A DNA stretch of 64,000 bases from Circinella umbellata (taxonomy: Eukaryota; Mucoromycota; Mucoromycetes; Mucorales; Lichtheimiaceae), in NCBI GenBank assembly GCA_025093555.1, contig JAIWNF010000045.1, forward strand, positions 62,001 to 126,000, in the 5' to 3' direction. Shown here piece by piece: positions 46,838 to 58,862 of this stretch (position 1 is its first letter; each line of letters opens with the position of its first letter). Position numbers and translations under genes: made by a program. A model generated the notes under the pieces. That model was given only the letters and a program-made list of their open reading frames with translations, had not been told where the DNA came from and searched no databases.

Positions 46838-48577
46838 ATGCATCAACAAGTAGACCAATATGATCTATCCACAGTCGTTAACAAAAACGCTTTTTCAGAA
46901 ACTGTGGAATTCCGTCAATGTGAAATTGAAGGTCGATCGCTTGTTACAAAACAGCCCTTGAATCCAGGGGACATTATTCTTGTTGAGCATCCACAACTGC
47001 GGTACCTTATTGAACCTGAATGTCGATCATCTTTATCACCTCATTATTCCAAACGGTTATGGCAACAACTCAAAAAAAGTATTCAAAACGATGAAGATTT
47101 CAGCCCTGGAGTACCTGCAGCCATGCTCGCCTATCTTTCCCTCAAAGAAGAAGAGCGACCTAAATACGACTTTTTTTATTATCCTGAATTAACTGAAGAA
47201 CACCCAACAGTCCGATTAATTAAGGAAGCATCTAATACGGTCGTTTCTACGGTACCTGAATTTAAGAATATTGATCCAATGGATATGGCCAAATTTATTC
47301 TCAAGATATATGGTAATGCACATACAGTTTCATTTGCTCATGAACGAGCAACACAGACACATAAAAAAAGAAAGGAACGCCGACAACGGTATATTCCTAA
47401 ATTCGGAGAACCTTATGACAACTCTGTTTTTGCAGAAGAGCGCCAAGTACAACAGCGATCGATGATTTGTTTAATGACGTGGGGATCCAAATTTGCTCAT
47501 TCATGTGCACCTAACATGTTTCTTCAATACGAACCATCCGAAAATGCCATGGTATTTCGAGCTGTTCGAGCCTTGAAACAAGGTACTGTATTATCCTTCT
47601 CTTATTTACCTGAAGACGATATGTCTTTGGGTGGATTAGTATGTGGTACCACTGTCCTGCGCCAAGCCAAACTCCGCAAATTCAAATTCTTCGAATGTGC
47701 TTGTACACGTTGCTCAGATTACGATTGGTCGCGCGGTTGTGAAGGAGAAATATATTATCACAAAGGACACTGGGAAACTGGCTGTGGGGTTCAACAAGAT
47801 ATACCATCCTTTATTGGTGAACGAGAAGATCATGTACAAAAGATTACACTTGCTTTTGCTGGTCTTGCTCACGGATTAAAACCGGTAGATGAAGACTCGT
47901 TACGTATGATTGAACCCTATATGGAGGACTTATTACATCCTGAAGAAGAAGAAGATGATGATGATAAAGAAGTACCTGTACCAGAGCACCACTGGACATA
48001 TGGATCTATCCATGCTGTCTTGGCAACATATCATCTCAAGTTATTCTCACAATTCTTTGGTAAAGGTTTAGCAGAGCGATTTGGTATGACACAAAAAGGA
48101 TTGAATGAGGCCGTTATTTATATGAGGTTCCTCAATGTCAGAATTTGGTCATGTCCCAGTGGTTCACCGGGTAATCCCATGGCGGCATTTTTCGCCGGTT
48201 GGCGCATCTTGACCATTGTTATGGAGTCGGTATTTCAAGGAACCCAAAAAACAGTTGCTATTCGATCTGCCAAAACAGAAACAATTTCTGGAAGTAACAG
48301 CAACAACAAAAAGAAGAAGTGCAATGATAATGACAGCGACAGTAGCGATGATGATAGTAGTAGTGAAGAAGAAGAAGAACTAGTAACTACCACTGAACTT
48401 ATTCCCATCCCTGAGGTTTGGAAACAACCTGTTGGTCAAATTATTGATATTGTTCAATCTGAATGGATTCCGTTGGTTACTCAAGTGTTCCATGCAAGAC
48501 AATCACCTGTTGTAGATTCTATGCTTCAGCGCATAAATCAATTTATAGATCGAGTTGAACAGGTTTCTGCTCTCTAA
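46838..48577 (+). CDS. SET-domain protein of the SMYD type, lacking a MYND finger
   Basis: Single exon of 579 residues. The SET domain is split. N-terminal strands VEFRQCEIEGRSLVTKQPL and PGDIILVEHP (about 23-52) are separated by a helical insert from WGSKFAHSCAPNMFLQY (215-231), where the HSCxPN cofactor and fold motif occurs. VFRAVRALKQGTVLSFSYLP then carries the SET pseudoknot and catalytic Tyr region. The post-SET cysteines follow (C287, C289, C292). No MYND zinc finger interrupts the SET domain. A long TPR-like helical C-terminal region follows, with acidic runs near 365 and 500. SMYD-type enzymes methylate lysines on histones or other proteins; substrate is unknown. Confidence 0.86.
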   Translation: MHQQVDQYDLSTVVNKNAFSETVEFRQCEIEGRSLVTKQPLNPGDIILVEHPQLRYLIEPECRSSLSPHYSKRLWQQLKKSIQNDEDFSPGVPAAMLAYLSLKEEERPKYDFFYYPELTEEHPTVRLIKEASNTVVSTVPEFKNIDPMDMAKFILKIYGNAHTVSFAHERATQTHKKRKERRQRYIPKFGEPYDNSVFAEERQVQQRSMICLMTWGSKFAHSCAPNMFLQYEPSENAMVFRAVRALKQGTVLSFSYLPEDDMSLGGLVCGTTVLRQAKLRKFKFFECACTRCSDYDWSRGCEGEIYYHKGHWETGCGVQQDIPSFIGEREDHVQKITLAFAGLAHGLKPVDEDSLRMIEPYMEDLLHPEEEEDDDDKEVPVPEHHWTYGSIHAVLATYHLKLFSQFFGKGLAERFGMTQKGLNEAVIYMRFLNVRIWSCPSGSPGNPMAAFFAGWRILTIVMESVFQGTQKTVAIRSAKTETISGSNSNNKKKKCNDNDSDSSDDDSSSEEEEELVTTTELIPIPEVWKQPVGQIIDIVQSEWIPLVTQVFHARQSPVVDSMLQRINQFIDRVEQVSAL

Positions 48578-48912
48578 AAAAATAACATAATATTTAGATT
48601 ATATTTTTTATAAATTTTGTAATATACTATTCCTATTCTATAAGTCATAATTCTAATTTCGTCATCATTTTTTTTTGAATACATATAAAAAAGAGAGATT
48701 TTTATTATAGCAAAAAAAAAGTACTTTTTCGTCTATATGTGAGTAACAGCATGTGTGTGTGTAGAGTAATCTGGTCCCTTTTTTTTATGATTCGGCTATA
48801 CCAAATACGGACTTAAAAAACAGACAATGATTATAAAAAGCTTTCACATTTGAACTACTCACTTTTCATCTTTTACTTCACTCATATACTCTCTCAAGAA
48901 TAATTAAGAACC
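48578..48912. promoter_or_regulatory. Spacer with the TATA promoter of the CYSTM gene
   Basis: TATAAAAAGCTTTCACAT lies near 48834, about 78 bp upstream of the ATG at 48913, with a CT-rich stretch in between (CTCACTTTTCATC...). The same box occurs at 16828 and 16960. The first part is the 3' UTR of the SET gene. Confidence 0.6.
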
Positions 48913-49570
48913 ATGTCTCCAAAGTAAGGATAAGCACATTAGATTTTTAGTTTTATGTATGGGCTTTGAAACTTTAAATGTAAGAATAATAATAATAATG
49001 ATATAATGGATTTAATAGTAAAGAACAACAAGCTCAGCAAATTGAAATGCTTCCAACCAGTTCGGCCTATCCTACAACTCAAACCATGAATACTAATAAT
49101 GCTACCCAACAAGCTTCAAAGGAACAAGGTATAATATTGCTAAAATTTCTAACAAAATTGAAGGGGGAAGGAGACCAAAAAGTTGACTGATCTTTATTTC
49201 TTTATTGTTGTAATAGAAGAATCCTCGATGCTTCGGTAAGTATTTCTTTCATGTAATTGTAATACATGTATTTAAAGAAACAGGTAAAATAAAAGTATAT
49301 CTAATTAGATTGTTGTTGATGAACTGTTATATTTATTTAGTCTTCGTGGTGGTGGTTGTGTCAAGGATTGTTTAGCAGCCATCTGTTGCTGCTGTGCCCT
49401 CGAAGCCATTTGCTGGTAAATTATTATTACTATTATTTATGTCATTTTATAATATAATGATGATGATTTGAAATAGTATTAGTATACTAATTAATCTTAT
49501 TTTTTTTTTTCTGATGACTATCCCAAACAAATCAAAAACATATTATTATACAATTAGCTGTAAGCTATGA
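48913..49570 (+). CDS. CYSTM-type cysteine-rich tail-anchored small protein
   Basis: Five exons: 48913-48923 (11 nt), 49019-49128, 49217-49235 (19 nt), 49341-49415 and 49558-49570. They join in frame to 75 residues, too fragmented for simple open-frame searches. The N-terminal half is Gln, Thr and Asn-rich. The C-terminus RGGGCVKDCLAAICCCCALEAICC is the CYSTM module (shown here only as its motif; key feature CLAAxCCCC). Proteins of this type are short membrane-anchored stress-tolerance factors in fungi and plants. An alternative last exon acceptor exists near 49650 (AATAG|GTGA). A strong TATA box upstream suggests regulated expression. Confidence 0.75.
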
Positions 49571-51708
49571 GTTTTGTTTTGTTTTATTTGTATTGTATTT
49601 ATTTATTAATATTATTTAAACTAATCCAAATTGCCTTTTTTCCGTTAAATAGGTGAACTCGATGAAATATGTTGCTAAACCAAAAAAAATAATGGTTGTT
49701 GCACAAGCACAAGAACAACATATTACCCCGATTTGTATAATTTTTACAAACTAATTTTTACCATAATGGGCTATTTTTTTTCTCTCTCTATTTCCTACGT
49801 ACAAGTAATAAATATTTAGCGCAAACATTTGACGCATTAAAAATACCTTCAATTTCGGATTAAAATTATCGCGAAAAAAAATGCCAAGAGTATTATTACA
49901 AAAGTGGCGTGTGGGTCGTTCCGGTCGAATAAAATGATCCACGCCATTTTTTTAGAACAAATGTTTGTTGTAAAACATAACAACGCCCACACAATAGGTA
50001 CCCATTACGTATAATCCAGTATAACTTTCAATTTCGGATTAAAATTATCGCCAAGGAGAGTGTTTTAAAGAGTGTGGCGTGCGGCTCGTTCCAGTCAAAT
50101 AAAATAATACATCTCTTTTCTTATTAAAAGTAAAACAGTTTAATAAAATTTTCTTGTAAAACATAATAACATAATATAGCGGTCATACAACATTTAGTAA
50201 ACTTTGTCAAGATCCAATCCCGCTTTTTGAGCCTGCCAATGTCCATTCATAGATAAGAATATTATTTTCAGGCAATCTACGTATACAATCCTCCTTCTAT
50301 CAGCAATCGTAGGGATCCGGAGGAGGCACTGACAAAGCCAACTTCTATTCATTTCATTAGTAACTTCACCAAAGTGATTCTTATTTTGCACATAGTCATT
50401 GACAGAAGTTTACTAGACTCGAAATTTTTGTGTACTGGAAAAAATTTGGATAGTGATTAGAACAGAAATTGGGATGAGACCAGCAAAAAAAAGTATTTAG
50501 ACGATAATATGAAACATTGAGTAACGATGGTACAGTTGCTTGAAGGAATGATTAGCACACAATGAATCCCCCGTTAAAGTCAATAGTGAAGTTTTTCAAA
50601 TAAGTTGAAATTATTGAATACAATTGACTCAAATAAAAAAATTTAAAAATGTTGATGGAATCCACAGTAAGGGAAGGTGCATTATTTGCTCTTGGCCTGG
50701 GCAATTGGGTGTTAGAGTTTACATTTATCAAACAACACCAATCATAATTTATGAAGTACGTCGTGTACAAATCAACCTATCACATGAATACAAGAAAAAC
50801 AAATTACATATAAAGAACAGGTGAGATCCCATGTTGGCTAATTATTTGCTGCAAAAGCACCGGAAGAGGATGTTTTATACATAATCGCATTGGTAGTCAA
50901 TACCTCTGTAAGACAATTATTGTTGCAACTGTAATTTGATCTTGTTAGTTTTGGGAAATATTGTGTATCATTGCTTGAGCATATTCAAATTTGCGATTCC
51001 TTACAGACGTCCCGACTTTTTCAAATTTTATAAGTTTATCTATTGACTTTTTACTGTGTAACACGACGATTTTATTACATATAAAGTTAATTATACCGTT
51101 TTTGCGTGCTTATACGCAACTAAAATTAATCGAATCGTATAGGAGCTCCTGGTCTCGATTCTTTATTTCTTCCTTTTCTGCTAGCTACTTCTGTTTCTCC
51201 GCCGGTGATGAAATTGATTGCACGAAAAAAAAAAAGAGAGACCTGCACTTCTATGATAGACCATTATAATTCTATGTACGTCATATGTTTTATTCGTCGG
51301 TAGATGCAAGAATGAATTTGTGTGCGCGATAACTTTCGTACGTAAAAGGTTAAAAGCTAACGTAATACAAGCTTAATTAAAATATTTGATGCATTGTATA
51401 ATATCATACCTATTAATAAGACTTTTTTATTTCTAAAGGTACATTATCATTATTTTTATAAGTGTGAATATTGTATGCTAATTGTTGTTATGGAAACGGA
51501 GTGCATAAATTTATTTCATCACAACAAGCTATTGAAGAATTTTTTTTTTCTTTGGTGGCTGTTAAAAAAGAAAAGATTTTGAGGGAAAAAGGGCAATTGT
51601 TTATGTACAAAAAAAATTCATATAAAATTGAATAATATAGAAAATATATAATAATACGTAATAAAAAGATAGAAAAAAAAATGGGAGAAAAGAGTATGAA
51701 TTTATTTA
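49571..51708. other. Spacer with a tandem duplication, otherwise unexplained
   Basis: Besides the 179-bp direct repeat at 49848, the region holds a minus-strand frame at 50391-50194 with balanced residue use (RIPTIADRRRIVYVDC) and a plus-strand frame at 50624-50824. Neither matches a family I know, and both may be remnants of mobile-element genes. The remainder is AT-rich. Confidence 0.35.
49848..50175. repeat. Tandem direct duplication, period about 179 bp
   Basis: TTCAATTTCGGATTAAAATTATCGC starts at 49848 and again at 50027, shown here by its first bases only. Later blocks GTGGCGTG.GG.TCGTTCC and TTGTAAAACATAA also recur in both units. In copy 1 TGGCGTG pairs with CACGCCA 34 nt later; in copy 2 the right half has mutated. 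The function is unknown. Confidence 0.7.
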
Positions 51709-54700
51709 TCATGTTGAAGAGGGATCTAATAAACAAACACACCCACACCCAGTGGGACATACTTTTGATTGTTCAAACCAATCCTTGAGATGTTGACTAT
51801 GTCCACCATGACCACATTTAGTACAAAAATTAAGGATACCTTTCACCAACACATGACATATACTACAACGAATTTGGTTTCGTAGTTTACGACATGTATA
51901 GCAAATACGATTATGAACATTAATTTCTGACCCACAGATATAACACCGCCCGATTTCAATCTCTAATGTTTTTTCGATTGTTGGATACTTTGGTGATTGG
52001 CTCAAAAACTTTAATACTTCCGCTCGCTTTTCCAATAATCCCCATTGATAAAGCATTTCAGCATAATTGAGTCGCAATACATCATGCTTTGCAACATCGT
52101 TTGGATCCAATAAAGGAATATCATTGTTGTATGAAAGCGCCTTGTCGCCATCAAATGTTTCAAGATTAGTATATTCGATTGACATCTCATCCGTATAAAC
52201 TAATTTCCCTTCTTTATCAGATACAACAGCAAATTGATGAGATGTTGGAGCAAAAGGAGGCTTTACTGTCGTTCTTCTTGTTTCCATGGTTCCAGGTGGT
52301 GTTAATGGTTGTCCCATGTTACGTAACCCTGGTGCAGTATTACTAGGTACCTTTTGCTGTGCTGTCAATGTATTTGTAAATGGTCGAGTAATTCGTTTGG
52401 CATACCCACTTGCTGTAGATGTTACTGTTGATTCTTGTTGCATGGCCTCCGCGGCAGATTTCTCTCCAGGTGGTGTCTGCCTGTCAGTATCCCAAAAGTA
52501 TGATAAAAAGTTTACACCTCGTGTTCCATATGATGCACTTAATTGTGAAGTCGTCACACGATCAGGAGATCCTGGTAGTACGGCAATAGGGCCTGATCCA
52601 GTTCTCATCAAAGACTGTGATTGTATTTTAGTCGAGTCGAGGCTATTCGTACCTGCCGTTTCGGAGTGATCTGCAACTTCGTTCTAAATTTATTCATGAG
52701 GATAGCGTCGCCGATTAATAAAAAAAGTTCCTGTTTATTGTTATTATTATTTCTTACTTGGTGTGAATATCGGGATACTTGGGTATTGTTGGTATGAAAT
52801 ATACATGAAATCATAGCTGCAGTTTGTATATCACCAATACTAATAAAATGATGTAATCTATAAACAATGTAAAAAAAATTAGAACTTTACATAAATAATG
52901 ATAAACCAACATGGATATAAAAAAAAATTGAAAATATTACAAGTTATTGATAAGTTTTCTTCCTAATGGATGTAAGCCCCATTTGACACGTCGCTTTTTG
53001 GGTATTTTCTTTTTTGATTTTTGTTGTATTTGTAGCTGTTGCTTTGGTTTAGATGGTCCATAAAGTATGGATCGGATATCATTCAAATTTTTCTCGTCTG
53101 TTTGTACAACTTCGATTTGCTCTGGAGCCCAACCACGTTCTTTATCCAAAGGAATACATCGTTTGACAATTTCCGACGCTAATGACCAAACCTTATGTAA
53201 GTCCGGTCGATCGTGATTCCGACAAACAATAGCATTATGCGTACATGCTTTAACTGGGTCACCAGGTGTCAATCTAAAATATATTAAATATTTATCAATA
53301 TTAACAATACATTAAAAAAAGTTCCTTAAGCTGATTATGTTATTTACATGTATTCCTTAGCGAGTTCAGGATCATATGGTAATATCTTGCTCAAATCAGC
53401 AAGAACCACATTGTATGTAATACGATCTGCTTTGGGGTTACGATACAGCAAGTTTCCATTATTTGACATTGATCCGGTCAATCCAAAGCTCTAACAGCAA
53501 TAATGTTTATGAATAACTTACATATACACACAGGTATCTTTTACTCTGGATCATATAATGGATTAAAACTTACATCCGGTTTGAAATACAACGATGTCAT
53601 CGTTGCCAATCCATCATCAATATCATCTGGGTCATCATCATAGGCATATTCACCAAAAGCTCCTCCTGTACCTCCTACAAGCACTGTTGCATTACGTCCT
53701 TGCCTTGACATGGCTGCGATTTCTTTGTACTCTTCAAATTGTTCATAAGTGCGTGGATGTTTATAGAAATCGCTATAGGTGTTCTCAAAATATTCAGTGT
53801 TTGTTTCATTACTTGTTGGACTAGTGGTTTGTCTTGTATCTCGTTTTTCACCAGCATTTTTTTGATCTTCACGATTGGAATTACGTACACGTAATGTTGA
53901 AAAGAAACATACGAGTTTTCCTATTGAAAAGAAAACAAAGATTTAACTTTCTGTATTCTTTCAAACACTCCCCAAAATTATATATCCAAGAAAAAAAAAT
54001 ATTTACCACTTCCAGAAAAAACACCACCGCAAAGGCGAGGAAATGGTACTTTTTCATCCGCAGTTTGCTTGGATGACATGTCCACAACAATACCCTTTTC
54101 ACTATGTAAACTAACACGTTTGCCTGGTATACCATAACCACCACTCACACCTCCCATAAAAGGTGGACCAGTAAATATTTCATCATCTGAATCACCATTG
54201 TCAACTGTACCAGATCCATTCCAATAACTGGTATTATTTGCTTGGTTTGGATTACCAAATAGCATATCATCTTTACTTGCACCCTTTTCTAGTCCTAGTT
54301 CAACGTCATCTTGTGGTGTCTCACCAAGTAAACACCGAATACATGCTTCTAAACACCATCGTTTTTTAGATGTATAACTTGCTGCCAATGTATTCAATTC
54401 CTGTGACATATGAGCTCGGTAATAAATAGACATCATGCTGTTCTTCTGAATATCAAATTCAGGTGGACTATTATCAGGATATTGAGCACTGAAACGTATT
54501 GTAATACGAACGAATGTACTTCCAGTATCTGACCAAGGTCCATGTAGAGTAATTGTACATGTACGTGAAGCAACGTTTACCTAAATAAAATTGTTATAGT
54601 TTAAAAAAATTAACAATTATACAACAACAATGTCTATTCTTGAAATTTACAAAATATAATTATATAAAAAAAAAAGAAAGGTGAGATTACTTTTTCGGTT

Positions 54701-57239
54701 TTGACACCTGCAGTTGCATATTTACTTAATACTGTTGACATTTCTTCTGCAACAGTGGGATAAGTACTTTCGGTAGTAGCTGCACGACGTAGTTCAGTAG
54801 TAGGTGGACCAACCGTTTTGACATTTTGCATCCATAATAATGGATTAATTGCATATTTTTGTTCATGATAGGCATTTGGGGTTGTATCATATCCACCTGT
54901 TGAAATACCTATAGTTCCACCTCCTACGCCACCAGGACGAAATAATGTCATTGCTGATATTGGTTCACCTCCTTCTTTCCTTAATCCAGTGGACCCCAGA
55001 GAAGAAGATAATTGACCCTGGATAGTTTCGACTTCATCAGGTACCTTTTGGAATGTCCTAGATTGAACTGTTCCATCAGGGCGTACTGCAGATGCAGGAA
55101 CACGATAAGTTGTTTTCTTGGTACTTGGTTTATGACCTACCGACTATCATTTATATATAATATATTATATCCAAGTTATTAATAATTCATCTTTCTTTTA
55201 CAGTTTTAATATATTTTTGTATCCATAATACGAACTTTCATCACGTCTTCTGTAATTGGCCAAAGTCGAAGATATTGATCTTTCGACCATGTTACCAGTT
55301 GAAATTCACGATCATCTAAAAAGAAAAATAAAGTATATATATATATATCCATTTTAATTTGAGAGCTGCATCCTTTTTCTTTCTACTATTCAACTTTTAT
55401 TAAAGTAAAATAAAACTTACCACCATCCGAACCATTACCACCTTTCCATCTCCATACAAATTCTTTAACAGTATCTGAGTGACCTTCAAAACGGTGAACA
55501 GGAGTATTAGGTGTATCCTTATCATATAAATAAAGAGTTGTCTCTGTACGTTGGGGCATTGTAAGTACACCATGACCAAAAGGTGTATTTCGTGCACGCC
55601 AAACCGGTGAATTGGTCATAATAGACTCTTCTTCTTGTTCCGGTGTATGAATATTCCAATACTAGGGATAAAATAACATGGCAGAATATATTAAATTATA
55701 TAGTTCACACTCCAAAAGACTAATTCATCTTATATATATATAATTTATACTTACTTTGACAAGATGATCCAAACTACAAGTAACAATATCATGATCATTT
55801 TGTCGACTCCAATCAATACCATAAATTTTTTTTGTATGAGCTTGAATTGTTGTCACTGGAATAGCCCCTTTCTATAACCCCCCCCCAATTATTGCATAAA
55901 ATCAATTTTTTCTTTCGTCTTTGGTTCTTGTTTTTTTTTATAAATGAAAATATTTCAGATATACAAACCCGAATATCCCAAATCTTGACATCTTTATCAT
56001 GAGCTGATGCCAATAAGTATTCACTTTTACGATTATATTTAACCTGTGTAGTAGCAGCTATATAACAAGTTATAGTTAATAAGGCAATTGTTGTTTTTGT
56101 TCTTTTTTCTAGCGTGATGAAACACAAACATCAATATTTTACCATTCCATGATGTGAATGTATTAGCAGGTCGTAAGGGTTGGCCACTAGGGTCATCTTT
56201 ACTTTGACCAGCACATCGTAAATCCCAAATATGTACATAAGTATCAACTGAACAAGTAGCAAGCATATCCGGATGATGAGGTGACCAATTAATATCTGAG
56301 ATAGCACGAGAATGGGCATGTAATACATTTTCAATAGCTTGAGACCCAGAATAATTTAAATTCCAAACTAAAAGTTTTTGATTTGACTAATATATGTATA
56401 CACACATATATAAATTTGGTATGATGTCAAAAATATACCTTATAAAATAGAGAAAACTTACGGTGGATGCCACCCAGGATTCACGAGACACATAAGGACT
56501 CCATTGTACATCTGCGACTTCCCACTTGCTTAAATGTGTTAATATACGTGGTAATACCCATGGATCTTCTAAATCAATAATCAATAAACCTTGACGACTA
56601 ATATATATATATATATATATATATTTAGTTAAACTGTGTACTATTGACTGGATATATGGTGAAATTAGAAAAGAAAAAGTCCAAGAAAATTTACCCTGCA
56701 AGAACAATATCTCTGCATGAAGGACTAATACTCATACTACCCACAGAATGGTGTACTCTAATTTCTAAATTACGATAAAAAGTATCTTCCTGTGTTTGTG
56801 ATGACGATTTTGTAGGTGAGGCTGTAGGTTGATATTGTTGCGCTACAGCTGCTGCTGCTGTTGCTGCAGCAACACCTGGTGTAGTTGGATATCGATGAGG
56901 ACGCTGACGTTGTTGCTGTTGTTGTTGCCATGCTAATGAACCAAGAGGGAATTCTTGTTGTGAAATGGAACGACTTGTAGGTACTGATGATAAATGAGAG
57001 GGTCTTCGACGATTAGGCGATTGAACTCGAGTTGTATTAAAAGTATTGCTGGTGGTTGTGGTCGTGTCAATGGTATCTTCATTAGACGTTGTACTTATTG
57101 TTGCTGAGGTATTATCAAATATACGGGAATCAGAAAGTCTACGTGGTTTTATAATTTCATTTTTACCATTCTGTGAAGGTAACGAATGTTTTGGTTCGCT
57201 AACTGCTCTTTCCTCCGAGCAATCACGCGCTGGTTCCAT
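51709..57239 (-). CDS. MTC5: Mtc5/WDR59-like subunit of the SEACAT/GATOR2 complex
   Basis: The gene has about 14 exons, from ATG 57239 (MEPARDCSEERAVSEPK) to TGA 51711-51709, and the product is roughly 1,400 residues. A disordered Ser/Gln-rich N-terminus precedes WD40 repeats: GLLIIDLEDPWVLPRIL, DINWSPHHPDMLATCSVD then VHIWDLR, LLASAHDKDVKIWDIR, GIDWSRQNDHDIVTCSLDH and FEGHSDTVKEFVWRWK. An RWD domain follows (ITLHGPWSDTGSTFVRI...YPDNSPPEFDI, about 54480-54580). The last exon carries a C-terminal RING-like zinc finger (CYICGSEI, CYTCRKL, CSICH, CTKCGHGGH). WD40-RWD-RING order is that of Mtc5/WDR59, which acts at the vacuole to antagonise the TORC1 inhibitor SEACIT. Exon borders in the middle are approximate. 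Confidence 0.9.
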
Positions 57240-57758
57240 GCACTTTTCTTTTGAATGTTGAGAAAGTTGCCGTTATATATTTTTAACTCTCAAAAAGAAA
57301 AAAAGCTCCACTTCACAAGGAATTGTTCGAACTCACCAATTTTGTGAAATTCTAAAATTCACTTCTTTTATGCTAATATTATTATACACAAACAATTAAA
57401 GATAAATAGTATACAGATGGCCATTTACTTGTTATTTATTTAACATGTTTTATAGAATGATAATTTACTCTTATTTCATTATCCTTCTCTTTTCAATCAA
57501 ATTTCCAGATGACGTTCCAACAAAACATAAGTTTTGTAGCAAGTTATTCTCATTATCGTGAGCAGACCATTAATTATATTTACTGATTCCACGATAAAAA
57601 AAAGAGAATAAATATTATTTTAATTTTGTGCTTTGATATACAATGATCAGCAACCTACATTAAAAGGTTCTTCTTGATAACACAAGGCTAATCATTGAAT
57701 TCCAGTAAACGTCAAGAAGAGGTTGGGTTATACTGTAACTTTGTTTAAGCATATCCAT
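57240..57758. other. Upstream region of the Mtc5 gene
   Basis: This contains the presumed promoter of the minus-strand Mtc5-like gene and AT-rich filler up to the MITE. No coding signal is seen. Confidence 0.4.
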
Positions 57759-57760
57759 TA

Positions 57761-58108
57761 CAGTGAACCCTCGATTTTAAACCTCCCGCTTGTGGAAATA
57801 TCCCAGTTATGCACTCTTTGTCTTTGGAAATGTTAAAAATACTTCATGGAATCACAACTTGCAACTTCCATCAAGGTTTTTGAGCGAGTTGCGCTAGTCG
57901 GGAGTAAATTATACTATAATTTAATAATTGTGTATAGTATTCTTATGAATCATTATCCATATGAGGAAATACCAAAATGTCACTAAAGCATAATTGATAA
58001 GATGCTGTATTTAAATATTCATACTAACTCTCGCTTGTTGCGAGTCTTCGATTCTGCAACAAAAAAAAATCAGGAAATTTCAGGTGTGCAAAACCCGGAG
58101 GTTGAGTG
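57761..58108 (-). mobile_element. Pogo/Tigger-like MITE, copy 2 (348 bp)
   Basis: CAGTGAACCCTCGATTTTAAACC at one end and the inverse of CACTCAACCTCCGGG at the other form terminal inverted repeats, flanked by TA on both sides (57759-57760, 58109-58110), the target duplication expected for Tc1/mariner elements. The body is the reverse complement of 39506-39786 with roughly 80% identity by eye plus a 60-nt segment unique to this copy. It is non-coding and must have been moved by a transposase supplied in trans. Confidence 0.82.
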
Positions 58109-58110
58109 TA

Positions 58111-58862
58111 TTACGACTAATTAACAATTAGTAATAAAGAAGGAAAAAAGCCATAAATAAGAAAGTCTGGAGAGAGGTGGCTGTTTGATAAGCAAACATT
58201 TATTAATGAATAAATCAAGCACCCCGTGTCAGCGTAGAAAATGATATCTATGAATTATGCAAAAGATATATACGTAATAAATTTACATGCAATTTTTTAT
58301 TAGTACCGATTATACCCTGTCACTTGAAAATGGATTTAGAACGGTTCAGATTTTACGAGTGTAAATGACAAATGAGACAAAAGGGAATAGAAGTGAGCCG
58401 AAAAATGAAGAGACGCGCGTACGTAGCCATGAATGAAGTACATATTATGGTGTAACCTTTTGTTACATAAACAACTTCTCTTATTTTCTACATATTTTTA
58501 TACACGAACATTCTGAATATTTATTTATATAAGAATATTCTCATTACTATTACCTTTATCACGAATCAATAAATTGTACAACAACTTGAAAATATAAATA
58601 TTTCCCAAATAACAAATTAAATAACCACATGTGATAGCTGCGTGACATTGTAAAAATATATAAACTTTAACTTTTTAAACCAAATAAAAATTATTGATCT
58701 CAAGTTATATCATCTACTAAAGATATATAAATTTTTTATTTCAATATTATCTTATATTGATCACGCAACACTGTATTTGGGGTATTGTATTATTCTATTT
58801 AACCAAGAAATCATCTTAAAATTATTATATATTAATTGAATTTGATAACAACTGAATTCACA
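58111..58862. other. AT-rich spacer
   Basis: No gene or RNA is recognised. The sequence includes several GAATATTC- and TTCTGAA-like pentamer pairs near 58505-58520, which resemble heat-shock elements but have no gene positioned to use them convincingly. Confidence 0.35.

Noticed and set aside
50194..50391. Minus-strand 65-residue frame with balanced residues
   Set aside because: It might be a remnant of a mobile-element gene, but no catalytic motif, splice partner or homology was recognisable.
58505..58520. Heat-shock-element-like GAA/TTC pairs
   Set aside because: Too short and degenerate for AT-rich DNA, and no gene start lies at a suitable distance.
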